This document shows positions 6,645 through 13,582 of a stretch of 39,599 nucleotides of DNA, piece after piece (position 1 is the first letter of the stretch; every line of letters starts with the position of its first letter). The DNA is from UBA1858 sp045105615. GTDB taxonomy: Bacteria > Pseudomonadota > Gammaproteobacteria > UBA4575. Position numbers and translations under genes: made by a program. The notes beneath the pieces were generated by a model. That model saw only the letters and a list, made by a program, of their open reading frames with translations. It did no database searches and was not told where the DNA came from. The stretch spans positions 1 to 39,599 of the forward strand of contig JBGCDS010000042.1 in assembly GCA_045105615.1 (NCBI GenBank), read 5' to 3'.

Positions 6645-8672
6645 ATGACTAAAGAATTTCGAATTGAATCATCTTTTGAGCCAGCAGGGGATCAACCCAA
6701 TGCCATAAAAGAATTAACTGAGGGTTTAAATGATGGGCTGGCCCATCAAACTTTATTGGGCGTCACCGGTTCAGGTAAAACATTCACGATCGCAAAAGTG
6801 ATTGAAGACGTGCAGCGGCCAACGATAATATTGGCGCCAAATAAAACTTTAGCTGCTCAATTATATGGAGAAATGAAATCATTCTTCCCGCGCAATGCAG
6901 TTGAGTATTTTGTTTCTTACTACGATTATTACCAGCCTGAAGCCTATGTGGCAGCAAGTGATACTTTTATAGAAAAAGATGCATCGGTGAATGACCACAT
7001 CGAGCAGATGCGCTTGTCTGCGACTAAGGCATTATTTGAGCGCAACGATACGATTATTGTAGGGTCGGTGTCAGCAATCTATGGATTGGGTGATCCTCGT
7101 TCTTATCTGAATATGGTGCTGCACCTAGACCGTGGAGACATTGCTGACCAAAGAAAATTATTGCGGCGATTAACAGAGCTTCAATACAAACGAAATGACG
7201 TGGAGTTGAAGCGTGGTACATTTCGAGTGCGAGGAGAGGTAATTGATGTCCACCCAGCCGATTCGGAGCGAGAAGCTATTCGCATTGAGCTATTCGATGA
7301 AGAGATTGAACAGCTAAGTTATTTTGATCCGCTCACAGGTGAAGTGCTGAGACGAGTACCTCGATTGACGGTTTATCCTAAGTCGCACTACGTAACGCCT
7401 AGAAGCGTGATACTGGAGGCAATCAGTTCAATAAGGGATGAGCTTAAAGATCGTCTGACGGGATTGAGGGATGTTGAAAAATTAGTTGAAGCACAGCGCT
7501 TAGAGCAGCGCACACAATATGATTTAGAAATGATGCAAGAATTAGGTTATTGCAATGGCATTGAAAATTACTCGCGCTATTTAAGTGGGCGTGGAGCAGG
7601 CGAGCCACCCCCGTGCTTGTTAGATTATCTGCCAGATAACGCGTTAATGGTAATGGACGAGAGCCATGTTACGGTGTCCCAGTTTGGAGGCATGTACAAG
7701 GGTGATCGCTCTCGCAAAAGCACCTTAGTTGAATATGGGTTTCGTTTACCGTCAGCACTAGATAATAGGCCGTTAAAATTTGAAGAGTTTGAGGATCTAT
7801 CACCTCAAGTGATCTATATCTCTGCGACACCAGGGGATTATGAGTTTGAAAAATCCTCGCAAATCGTAGAACAGGTAGTGCGCCCAACAGGCTTGATTGA
7901 TCCTATTATCGAAATACGCCCTGTGGCTTCACAGGTGGATGATGCCTTGTCGGAAATTAATGAGCGCGCTGCCAAAGGTGAGCGTGTACTTATCACGACA
8001 TTGACTAAGCGCATGTCAGAAGATTTAACTGAATATCTAGAAGAAAATGGTGCAAGTGTTCGGTATCTGCATTCAGATGTAGATACTGTTGAACGGGTAG
8101 AGATCATTCAGGATTTGCGTAAAGGTGTCTTCGATGTGTTGGTGGGGATTAACTTACTTCGCGAAGGGCTAGATATTCCTGAGGTGTCACTGGTGGCTAT
8201 ATTTGATGCGGATAAAGAGGGCTTCTTGAGGTCTGAACGATCATTGATTCAAACCATCGGGCGAGCGGCGAGAAATCTGAATGGCAAAGCGATTTTGTAT
8301 GCAGACAAAATTACTGGCTCTATGCAACGTGCGATCGAAGAAACTGATCGGCGTAGAGAAAAACAAAAAGCGCATAATAAAGAGCATAATATTACTCCTT
8401 ATAGCGTCCAAAAATCGATTGGTAACATTATGGAGGGGTCTCAATCCCGCTATGACGAACAACGTTATAAGCAAATGCATGAAATTGCCGAAGTTGGCGA
8501 TGACTATTCAGTGTTAACGCCGGAATTGGCTGCCAAAAAAATTCAGCGGCTTGAGCAAAAAATGTATGAATGTGCGCGTAATTTAGAATTTGAAGATGCA
8601 GCAAGAGTACGAGATGAGATTCATCGCTTGAAGAACTTTGCCTTGGGCACTCCAGATATCGAGACCGGTTAG
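6645..8672 (+). CDS. uvrB: excinuclease ABC subunit B
   Basis: UvrB is the damage-verifying helicase-like subunit of nucleotide excision repair; it is loaded by UvrA and recruits UvrC. The 675 residues match the family. Walker A GVTGSGKT is at residues 39-46. The beta-hairpin segment YYDYYQPEAYVAASDTFIEK is near 92-111. The Walker B box is VMDESH. The helicase motifs IGRAARN and REGLDIPEVSLVAIFDADKE sit in the second RecA fold. A C-terminal UVR coiled-coil (LEQKMYECARNLEFEDAARV) binds UvrC. Start at ATG 6645 with a weak site. No convincing LexA box was found in the 81-bp upstream gap. Confidence 0.98.
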   Translation: MTKEFRIESSFEPAGDQPNAIKELTEGLNDGLAHQTLLGVTGSGKTFTIAKVIEDVQRPTIILAPNKTLAAQLYGEMKSFFPRNAVEYFVSYYDYYQPEAYVAASDTFIEKDASVNDHIEQMRLSATKALFERNDTIIVGSVSAIYGLGDPRSYLNMVLHLDRGDIADQRKLLRRLTELQYKRNDVELKRGTFRVRGEVIDVHPADSEREAIRIELFDEEIEQLSYFDPLTGEVLRRVPRLTVYPKSHYVTPRSVILEAISSIRDELKDRLTGLRDVEKLVEAQRLEQRTQYDLEMMQELGYCNGIENYSRYLSGRGAGEPPPCLLDYLPDNALMVMDESHVTVSQFGGMYKGDRSRKSTLVEYGFRLPSALDNRPLKFEEFEDLSPQVIYISATPGDYEFEKSSQIVEQVVRPTGLIDPIIEIRPVASQVDDALSEINERAAKGERVLITTLTKRMSEDLTEYLEENGASVRYLHSDVDTVERVEIIQDLRKGVFDVLVGINLLREGLDIPEVSLVAIFDADKEGFLRSERSLIQTIGRAARNLNGKAILYADKITGSMQRAIEETDRRREKQKAHNKEHNITPYSVQKSIGNIMEGSQSRYDEQRYKQMHEIAEVGDDYSVLTPELAAKKIQRLEQKMYECARNLEFEDAARVRDEIHRLKNFALGTPDIETG

Positions 8673-8773
8673 TGTGTGAGTTTGGTGTTTCTATAGGAGT
8701 GGCTACAAATCATGGTTTGACTATGATACCTTTCGCAATCCTGACGGGACGCTGATTCATAAGCGTTAATTGC

Positions 8774-8850
8774 AGGCGCGTAGCTCAGTTGGTTAGAGCA
8801 CCACCTTGACATGGTGGGGGTCGTTGGTTCGAATCCAATCGCGCCTACCA
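8774..8850 (+). tRNA. tRNA-Val (anticodon GAC)
   Basis: The 77-nt sequence folds fully. The acceptor stem is AGGCGCG / CGCGCCT with discriminator A and encoded CCA. The D arm is GCTCAGTTGGTTAGAGC, the anticodon arm CCACCTTGACATGGTGG with anticodon GAC, and the T arm TTGG-TTCGAAT-CCAA. It reads GUC/GUU. It is a single tRNA gene after uvrB. Confidence 0.96.
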
Positions 8851-8868
8851 GAACTTCCTTGAGTTCTG
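8849..8868 (+). terminator. hairpin at 3' end of tRNA-Val, weak terminator
   Basis: CAGAACT (8849-8855) pairs with AGTTCTG (8862-8868) around a 6-nt loop, followed by an AT-rich run (tataaaattattt). It overlaps the CCA end, so it could be a terminator or a processing signal. Confidence 0.35.
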
Positions 8869-8975
8869 TATAAAATTATTTCTCTGTGTCTGACAGTAGT
8901 TGTTAGAACCATCTGTTAATAAAAAATATTAGCCCGTACAAAATACACCTAATTAACTTGCGGTATTTAGTGGTG

Positions 8976-9007
8976 ATAAATTACAACTAATGATAATTGT
9001 AATTTAT
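8976..9007. promoter_or_regulatory. perfect 11-bp inverted repeat, candidate operator
   Basis: ATAAATTACAA (8976-8986) and TTGTAATTTAT (8997-9007) are exact reverse complements separated by 10 bp (ctaatgataa). The centre includes AATGATAAT, which resembles part of a Fur box (about 13 of 19 positions by my alignment). The site lies 22 bp before a small open frame. It looks more like a dimer-binding operator than a terminator, since no T-run follows. Confidence 0.45.
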
Positions 9008-9029
9008 ATTAAATATTAGGTTAGCTTTT

Positions 9030-9170
9030 ATGAAGATAAGAAAATTTACCATTCCAATGTCTGGTTTGATTCTTTCGTCAGCTCTATATATCGGGGCAGC
9101 TATTTCTGATTTTGATCTGTTCGAGAGGATGTGTTCATTTCTAGCGACACCTAAGCATTTGGAATTATAA
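9030..9170 (+). CDS. possible small membrane peptide, 46 residues
   Basis: An ATG-started frame encodes 46 residues. The basic start MKIRKF is followed by a hydrophobic stretch (MSGLILSSALYIGAAI, about residues 10-25) and a short polar tail FDLFERMCSFLATPKHLEL. It looks like a single-span membrane peptide or an uncleaved signal sequence. A weak AGG lies 9 nt upstream, and a perfect inverted repeat stands just before it. No family is recognised. The frame could be chance, since the region is AT-rich and the minus strand is also open. Confidence 0.33.
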   Translation: MKIRKFTIPMSGLILSSALYIGAAISDFDLFERMCSFLATPKHLEL

Positions 9171-9266
9171 GCCTTGAAAGTGTGGAAACTCTCAGTGAAG
9201 ACGAGATTCACAGCCCTGCTCTGCCATATTCTTAAATATATAGGATAACTGAAACGACAATTCTGT

Positions 9267-9294
9267 TTGATGTGGCTGTTTCAATCTTTATCAT
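9267..9294 (+). promoter_or_regulatory. candidate promoter for thrS operon
   Basis: TTGATG (9267-9272), a 16-bp spacer and TATCAT (9289-9294) precede thrS. This would give a leader of roughly 80 nt. In E. coli the thrS leader folds to mimic tRNA-Thr and is bound by ThrRS; I cannot demonstrate that structure here. The rest of 9171-9383 shows no gene. Confidence 0.35.
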
Positions 9295-9383
9295 TCTTCT
9301 CTATTATTGCGCGTTCTTAGAGTCTGTCTGAAAATATTTAATAATCATGTGGCCTTTAGTATGGGTCACCACTGGAGTATACA

Positions 9384-11294
9384 ATGCCTCAAATCACGTT
9401 GCCTGATGGCAATACAAAATCTTTCGATAATCCTGTTACTGTCGCCGATGTTGCCCAGTCTATTGGTCCTGGTTTGGCTAAAGCCACGATTGCTGGAAGA
9501 GTTAACGGTGAATTGCTTGATGCCTGTGTAGAAATCACAGAAGACGCAAATTTATCCATCATCACTAGCAAAGATGAAGAAGGCGTTGAAATTATCCGCC
9601 ACTCTTTTGCTCACCTGATAGGACATGCGGTAAAGCAGTTATTTCCAACTGCGAAAATGGCGATTGGTCCAGTCATTGAAGATGGTTTTTATTATGATAT
9701 TGAATACGAGCGTAGTTTCACGCCGGAAGATCTAGAGGCAATTGAAAAACGCATCAGTGAATTAGTCAGTGAAGATTATGATGTGATTCGTAAAGTGGTT
9801 TCAAAGCAAGAAGCCATTGATGTATTCACGGCGCGTAATGAACCATATAAAGTGGAAATCGCTAGCGAGATTCCAGATGGTGAAATCATTGCTTTGTATC
9901 ATCACAAAGAATACACCGACATGTGTCGAGGGCCTCACGTGCCTAATACGCGTCATTTGCGCGCATTTAAACTGACTAAGTTGGCCGGGGCCTATTGGCG
10001 TGGTAACTCTGATAACCAAATGCTTCAGCGTATTTATGGCACAGCATGGGCGGATAAAAAGCAGCTCAAACAGTATATTAAGCGTATAGAAGAAGCTGAA
10101 AAACGCGACCATCGCCGTTTGGGTAAACAGATGGATTTGTTCCATTTCCAAGAAGAAGCGCCAGGTATGGTGTTTTGGCATGCGCGTGGCTGGGAGTTGT
10201 TTCGTACGGTTGAGCAATATATTCGCGATAAATTAGCGACTCATAATTATAACGAAGTACACACACCTCAGGTGTTGGATCGTTCTTTGTGGGAGAAATC
10301 AGGTCATTGGGATAAATTTGGCGACATGATTTTCTCAACTCAATCAGAGAGTCGTGAATTTGCAGTAAAACCCATGAACTGCCCATGTCATGTGCAGTTG
10401 TATAATCAAGGTTTGAAGAGCTATAGAGACCTCCCTTACAAAATAGCTGAGTTTGGGATTGTTCATCGTAACGAGCCTTCGGGTACCTTGCATGGCTTGA
10501 TGCGTGCGCGACGCTTCGTTCAAGATGATGCTCATATATTTTGTACTGAGGACCAGTTGCAGCAGGAAGTCGCCGAGTTAATTGATCTAACATTTGAGGT
10601 GTATAAGGATTTTGGCTTTGATCAAATCGAATTAGCATTATCTACTCGACCTGAAGAGCGTGTTGGCGAAGAATCTTTATGGGATCAAGCTGAAGCCAGC
10701 CTTAAAGTCGCATTAGAGAGTAAAGGCTTAGAGTATGTACTGCAGCCCGGTGAAGGTGCGTTTTATGGTCCTAAAATAGAATTCACTCTGCGCGATAGTC
10801 TGGGACGACGATGGCAGTGCGGCACGATCCAGTTAGATTTTTCAATGCCAAGCCGATTAGATGCTGATTATGTGAGTGAAGATGGGTCTAAAAAGATACC
10901 TGTCATGATTCATCGAGCAATTTTGGGCTCTTTGGAGCGATTTATCGGTATGTTAATTGAGCATCATGCGGGTAATATGCCACTGTGGTTAGCACCAATT
11001 CAGGCCGTGATCCTGAATATTACCGATGCACAGGCCGAATATGTGCAAAATGTACAAAAATTGCTGACAAAAGAAGGCTTTCGGGCAAATCTTGACTTGA
11101 GAAATGAAAAGATTGGCTATAAGATTCGCGAGCACACAATTCAACGCGTTCCATATCTGTTGATCGTAGGAGATCGGGAGGTGGAATCGCAGTCTGTGGC
11201 CGTCCGTACGCGTCAAGGTGAAGATCTAGGCTCAATGAGTATTGAGGATCTAGTGTCGTTGTTTTCTAAAGAAACATCACCAATAGACAGCTGA
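9384..11294 (+). CDS. thrS: threonine-tRNA ligase
   Basis: A class II synthetase that charges tRNA-Thr and edits serine. The 636 residues show the standard order. An N-terminal TGS domain (about 1-62) is followed by the second additional/editing domain with HSFAHLIGHAVKQLFP, the HxxxH metal site. The catalytic core contains MNCPCHVQLYNQ, whose Cys is a zinc ligand, motif 2 (FGIVHRNEPSG.LHGLMRARRF) and motif 3. The anticodon-binding domain is at about 535-630 (WLAPIQAVILNI...RVPYLLIVGDREV). The ATG has GGAG 6 nt upstream. It heads the thrS-infC-rpmI-rplT cluster, a conserved translation operon. Confidence 0.98.
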   Translation: MPQITLPDGNTKSFDNPVTVADVAQSIGPGLAKATIAGRVNGELLDACVEITEDANLSIITSKDEEGVEIIRHSFAHLIGHAVKQLFPTAKMAIGPVIEDGFYYDIEYERSFTPEDLEAIEKRISELVSEDYDVIRKVVSKQEAIDVFTARNEPYKVEIASEIPDGEIIALYHHKEYTDMCRGPHVPNTRHLRAFKLTKLAGAYWRGNSDNQMLQRIYGTAWADKKQLKQYIKRIEEAEKRDHRRLGKQMDLFHFQEEAPGMVFWHARGWELFRTVEQYIRDKLATHNYNEVHTPQVLDRSLWEKSGHWDKFGDMIFSTQSESREFAVKPMNCPCHVQLYNQGLKSYRDLPYKIAEFGIVHRNEPSGTLHGLMRARRFVQDDAHIFCTEDQLQQEVAELIDLTFEVYKDFGFDQIELALSTRPEERVGEESLWDQAEASLKVALESKGLEYVLQPGEGAFYGPKIEFTLRDSLGRRWQCGTIQLDFSMPSRLDADYVSEDGSKKIPVMIHRAILGSLERFIGMLIEHHAGNMPLWLAPIQAVILNITDAQAEYVQNVQKLLTKEGFRANLDLRNEKIGYKIREHTIQRVPYLLIVGDREVESQSVAVRTRQGEDLGSMSIEDLVSLFSKETSPIDS

Positions 11295-11325
11295 GGTCTT
11301 ACACATTAGTTCATAGGAGCAGAAT

Positions 11326-11850
11326 ATCAGTAGTAGTAAAGGCGTTCGAATGAACGAAGACATATTGAATCCAAACGTTAGATTGATTGACGCCACAGGT
11401 GAAAATGTCGGAGTAGTTGCGACTGAAGAAGCGAGACGAATTGCGAGCGAAGCAGCACTAGATCTTGTCGAAATATCGCCAAATGCGGAGCCGCCAGTTT
11501 GTCGTGTTATGGACTACGGCAAGTTTAAATTTGAGCAGAACAAGAAAGCTCACCAAGCAAAGAAGAAACAAAAGCAGATTCAGGTTAAAGAAATTAAATT
11601 TCGCCCTGGCACTGAAGAAGGTGATTACAAAGTTAAGCTGCGTAAGCTGACTGAGTTTTTGCAGGATGGTGATAAAACTAAAATTACTATTCGTTACCGT
11701 GGCAGAGAAATGCAGCACAAAGAATTAGGTGCTCAGTTGCTTGATAGAATTGAAGCAGATTTGAGTGAATATGGTGATGTAGAACAACGTCCCAAAATGG
11801 AAGGAAGACAACTGATCATGGTGTTGTCACCTACTAAAAAATCAAAGTAG
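11326..11850 (+). CDS. infC: translation initiation factor IF-3, ATC start
   Basis: IF3 binds 30S subunits, keeps 50S off and rejects non-canonical start codons. The protein body starts (R)MNEDILNPNVRLIDATGENV and contains the linker and the C-terminal GTEEGDYKVKLRKLTEFL and KITIRYRGREMQHKELG blocks. No ribosome-binding site serves the ATG at 11350. AGGAG lies at 11315-11319, six bases before an in-frame ATC at 11326, giving the N-terminus (M)SSSKGVRMNEDI and 174 residues. That is close to the E. coli length, with the basic N-terminal extension seen in the family. infC of E. coli starts with ATT and is autoregulated through it, so ATC here is the better start. thrS ends 31 bp upstream. Confidence 0.93.
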   Translation: MSSSKGVRMNEDILNPNVRLIDATGENVGVVATEEARRIASEAALDLVEISPNAEPPVCRVMDYGKFKFEQNKKAHQAKKKQKQIQVKEIKFRPGTEEGDYKVKLRKLTEFLQDGDKTKITIRYRGREMQHKELGAQLLDRIEADLSEYGDVEQRPKMEGRQLIMVLSPTKKSK

Positions 11851-11881
11851 TTAACATATTATTTATAGGATTAGTTAGGAA

Positions 11882-12079
11882 ATGCCTAAATTAAAAACAA
11901 ACCGCGGCGCAGCAAAACGCTTCAAAAAAACTGCGACTGGAAAGTTTAAGTGCAAGCCATCGCATTTACGTCATATTTTGACTAAGAAAAGCACCAAGCG
12001 TAAGCGTCATTTGCGTTCTATCGATGTGGTAACACCAGCAGATACACCGATGATTCGCAGAATGCTGCCTTACGTTTAA
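11882..12079 (+). CDS. rpmI: 50S ribosomal protein L35
   Basis: A 65-residue basic protein, full length for L35, with the family start PKLKTNRGAAKRFKKTATGK and the AHILTKKSTKRKR-like middle (RHILTKKSTKRKRHLR). The end is DTPMIRRMLPYV. It sits between infC and rplT as in all gammaproteobacteria, 31 bp after infC and 23 bp before rplT. In E. coli the rpmI-rplT pair is repressed by L20 at an operator overlapping infC and the rpmI start; I could not verify such a pseudoknot by eye. Confidence 0.98.
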   Translation: MPKLKTNRGAAKRFKKTATGKFKCKPSHLRHILTKKSTKRKRHLRSIDVVTPADTPMIRRMLPYV

Positions 12080-12102
12080 TATATATTTAAAGGAAACGAG
12101 AG

Positions 12103-12456
12103 ATGTCTAGGGTAAAACGCGGTGTAACCGCACGTGCACGGCACAAGAAAGTATTAGCGAAAGCTAAAGGTTATTACGGTGCACGTAAAAACGTTTATCG
12201 TGTTGCTAAACAAGCAGTCACAAAAGCAGGTCAATATGCTTATCGCGATCGTCGTCAGAGAAAAAGACAATTTCGTTCTTTGTGGATTGTGCGAATTAAT
12301 GCAGCAGCCCGTCAGTTCGACATTTCATACAGTCGCTTAATTAACGGTTTGCAAAAAGCGTCTATTGAAGTAGATAGAAAAGTATTAGCTGACTTAGCGG
12401 TACATGATATTGCAGCTTTTGGACAGTTAGCAGAGAGAGCCAAAGCACAGCTATAA
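12103..12456 (+). CDS. rplT: 50S ribosomal protein L20
   Basis: L20 is an early-assembly protein of the large subunit and the translational repressor of its own operon in E. coli. The 117 residues are standard. The long basic N-terminal helix starts SRVKRGVTARARHKKVLAKA, followed by KGYYGARKNVYRVAKQAV and YRDRRQRKRQFRSLWIVRIN, and then the globular C-terminal domain. AGGAAAC lies just before the ATG. A strong terminator follows 27 bp after the stop. Confidence 0.98.
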   Translation: MSRVKRGVTARARHKKVLAKAKGYYGARKNVYRVAKQAVTKAGQYAYRDRRQRKRQFRSLWIVRINAAARQFDISYSRLINGLQKASIEVDRKVLADLAVHDIAAFGQLAERAKAQL

Positions 12457-12483
12457 GTTTCGCTACTTTGGTTTTAGTTGTAT

Positions 12484-12515
12484 AAGGGAAAGGCTTAACC
12501 TTTCCCTTTTTATTT
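12484..12515 (+). terminator. terminator or attenuator between rplT and pheS
   Basis: AAGGGAAAGG (12484-12493) pairs exactly with CCTTTCCCTT (12499-12508) around a 5-nt loop (cttaa), followed by TTTATTT. It ends the thrS-rplT unit or attenuates readthrough into pheS. An alternative stem, AGGCTT (12491-12496) with AAGCCT (12520-12525), would disrupt it. Confidence 0.85.
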
Positions 12516-12558
12516 GGGGAAGCCTAAATAGGTTCTACATTTTTAAAGTCTAAATTTT

Positions 12559-13560
12559 ATGAGTGACCTCGACGAGCTTTTACAAACTGCCGGTAATGAG
12601 ATCGAAGCGACATCTGATTTAAAGGCGCTTGAAGAATTGCGTGTCCATTATCTGGGTAAAAAAGGTTTAGTCACCGAGCAGCTTAAATCTTTAGGTAAGT
12701 TGTCTGCTGAAGAGCGTCCCGCTGCAGGTCAACGCATCAATGAAGTAAAGCAAGCGATTCAAGCTAGCTTAGAACAAAGATCTACTTTTCTAGAAGAAGC
12801 CGCGACCGCGGAAAAGTTAAAATCTGAAGCTATTGATGTAACCTTGCCTGGAAGAACTTCCTCGGTAGGTACTTTGCATCCAGTCACGATAACTTTGCGA
12901 AGAATTGAAAAGTTATTCCAACGCCATGGCTTTGAAGTAGCTGATGGTCCTGAAATAGAAGATGATTTTCATAACTTTGAAGCATTAAATATTCCGCCGC
13001 ATCATCCTGCACGTGCTATGCATGATACGTTCTACTTTGATGATGGTTTGTTGCTTCGTACACATACTTCTTCAGTGCAAATTCGTACCATGGAAAATGC
13101 AGAGCCACCAATCCGAATTATTGCGCCTGGCCGAGTGTATCGATGTGATTCAGATATTACTCATAGCCCGATGTTTCATCAGGTAGAAGGCTTGCTAGTA
13201 GATACGGATGTTAATTTTGCTCAGCTTAAAGGTTTGGTGATTGAATTCTTGCATGCCTTTTTCGAGAATGATCAATTAGGTATTCGTTTTCGGCCTTCAT
13301 ACTTCCCGTTCACAGAACCATCCGCAGAAGTGGATATTGAGTGGCATGATGAACAGGGTAATTCAAATTGGCTAGAAGTGATGGGCTGCGGAATGGTGCA
13401 CCCTAATGTGTTTGGTAAAGTAGGAATCGATTCAAATAAATATAATGGTTTCGCGTTTGGTGTAGGTGTAGAGCGTCTTGCGATGTTGTACTACGGTGTG
13501 CGTGATCTAAGAATGTTTTATGAAAATGATTTGCGCTTCTTGCGCCAGTTTTCTGCGTAA
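12559..13560 (+). CDS. pheS: phenylalanine-tRNA ligase alpha subunit
   Basis: The alpha chain of the (alpha-beta)2 synthetase carries the class II catalytic site that activates phenylalanine. The 333 residues begin with a coiled-coil tRNA-binding arm (about 1-90). Then come motif 1, VADGPEIEDDFHNFEALN, motif 2 in RVYRCDSDITHSPMFHQVEG, the phenylalanine pocket FRPSYFPFTEPSAEVDI, and motif 3, FAFGVGVERLAML. It starts at ATG 12559 after an AT-rich leader with a poor ribosome-binding site. pheT follows after 22 bp. Confidence 0.98.
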   Translation: MSDLDELLQTAGNEIEATSDLKALEELRVHYLGKKGLVTEQLKSLGKLSAEERPAAGQRINEVKQAIQASLEQRSTFLEEAATAEKLKSEAIDVTLPGRTSSVGTLHPVTITLRRIEKLFQRHGFEVADGPEIEDDFHNFEALNIPPHHPARAMHDTFYFDDGLLLRTHTSSVQIRTMENAEPPIRIIAPGRVYRCDSDITHSPMFHQVEGLLVDTDVNFAQLKGLVIEFLHAFFENDQLGIRFRPSYFPFTEPSAEVDIEWHDEQGNSNWLEVMGCGMVHPNVFGKVGIDSNKYNGFAFGVGVERLAMLYYGVRDLRMFYENDLRFLRQFSA

Positions 13561-13582
13561 TGATTAGTGTGAGAGTGTTAGC

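Noticed and set aside
9171..9383. T-box riboswitch before thrS.
   Set aside because: T-boxes are essentially a Gram-positive device. I see no T-box sequence (TGGNACCGCG) or specifier stem, and the spacer is short.
9801..10638. Long minus-strand open frames (138 and 186 residues) inside thrS.
   Set aside because: They are antisense to a fully conserved gene, have odd composition (His/Thr/Pro-rich) and no ribosome-binding site. They are shadows of the thrS codon pattern.
11350..11352. ATG as start of infC.
   Set aside because: There is no ribosome-binding site at proper distance, and the homologous N-terminal extension is encoded upstream from ATC 11326.
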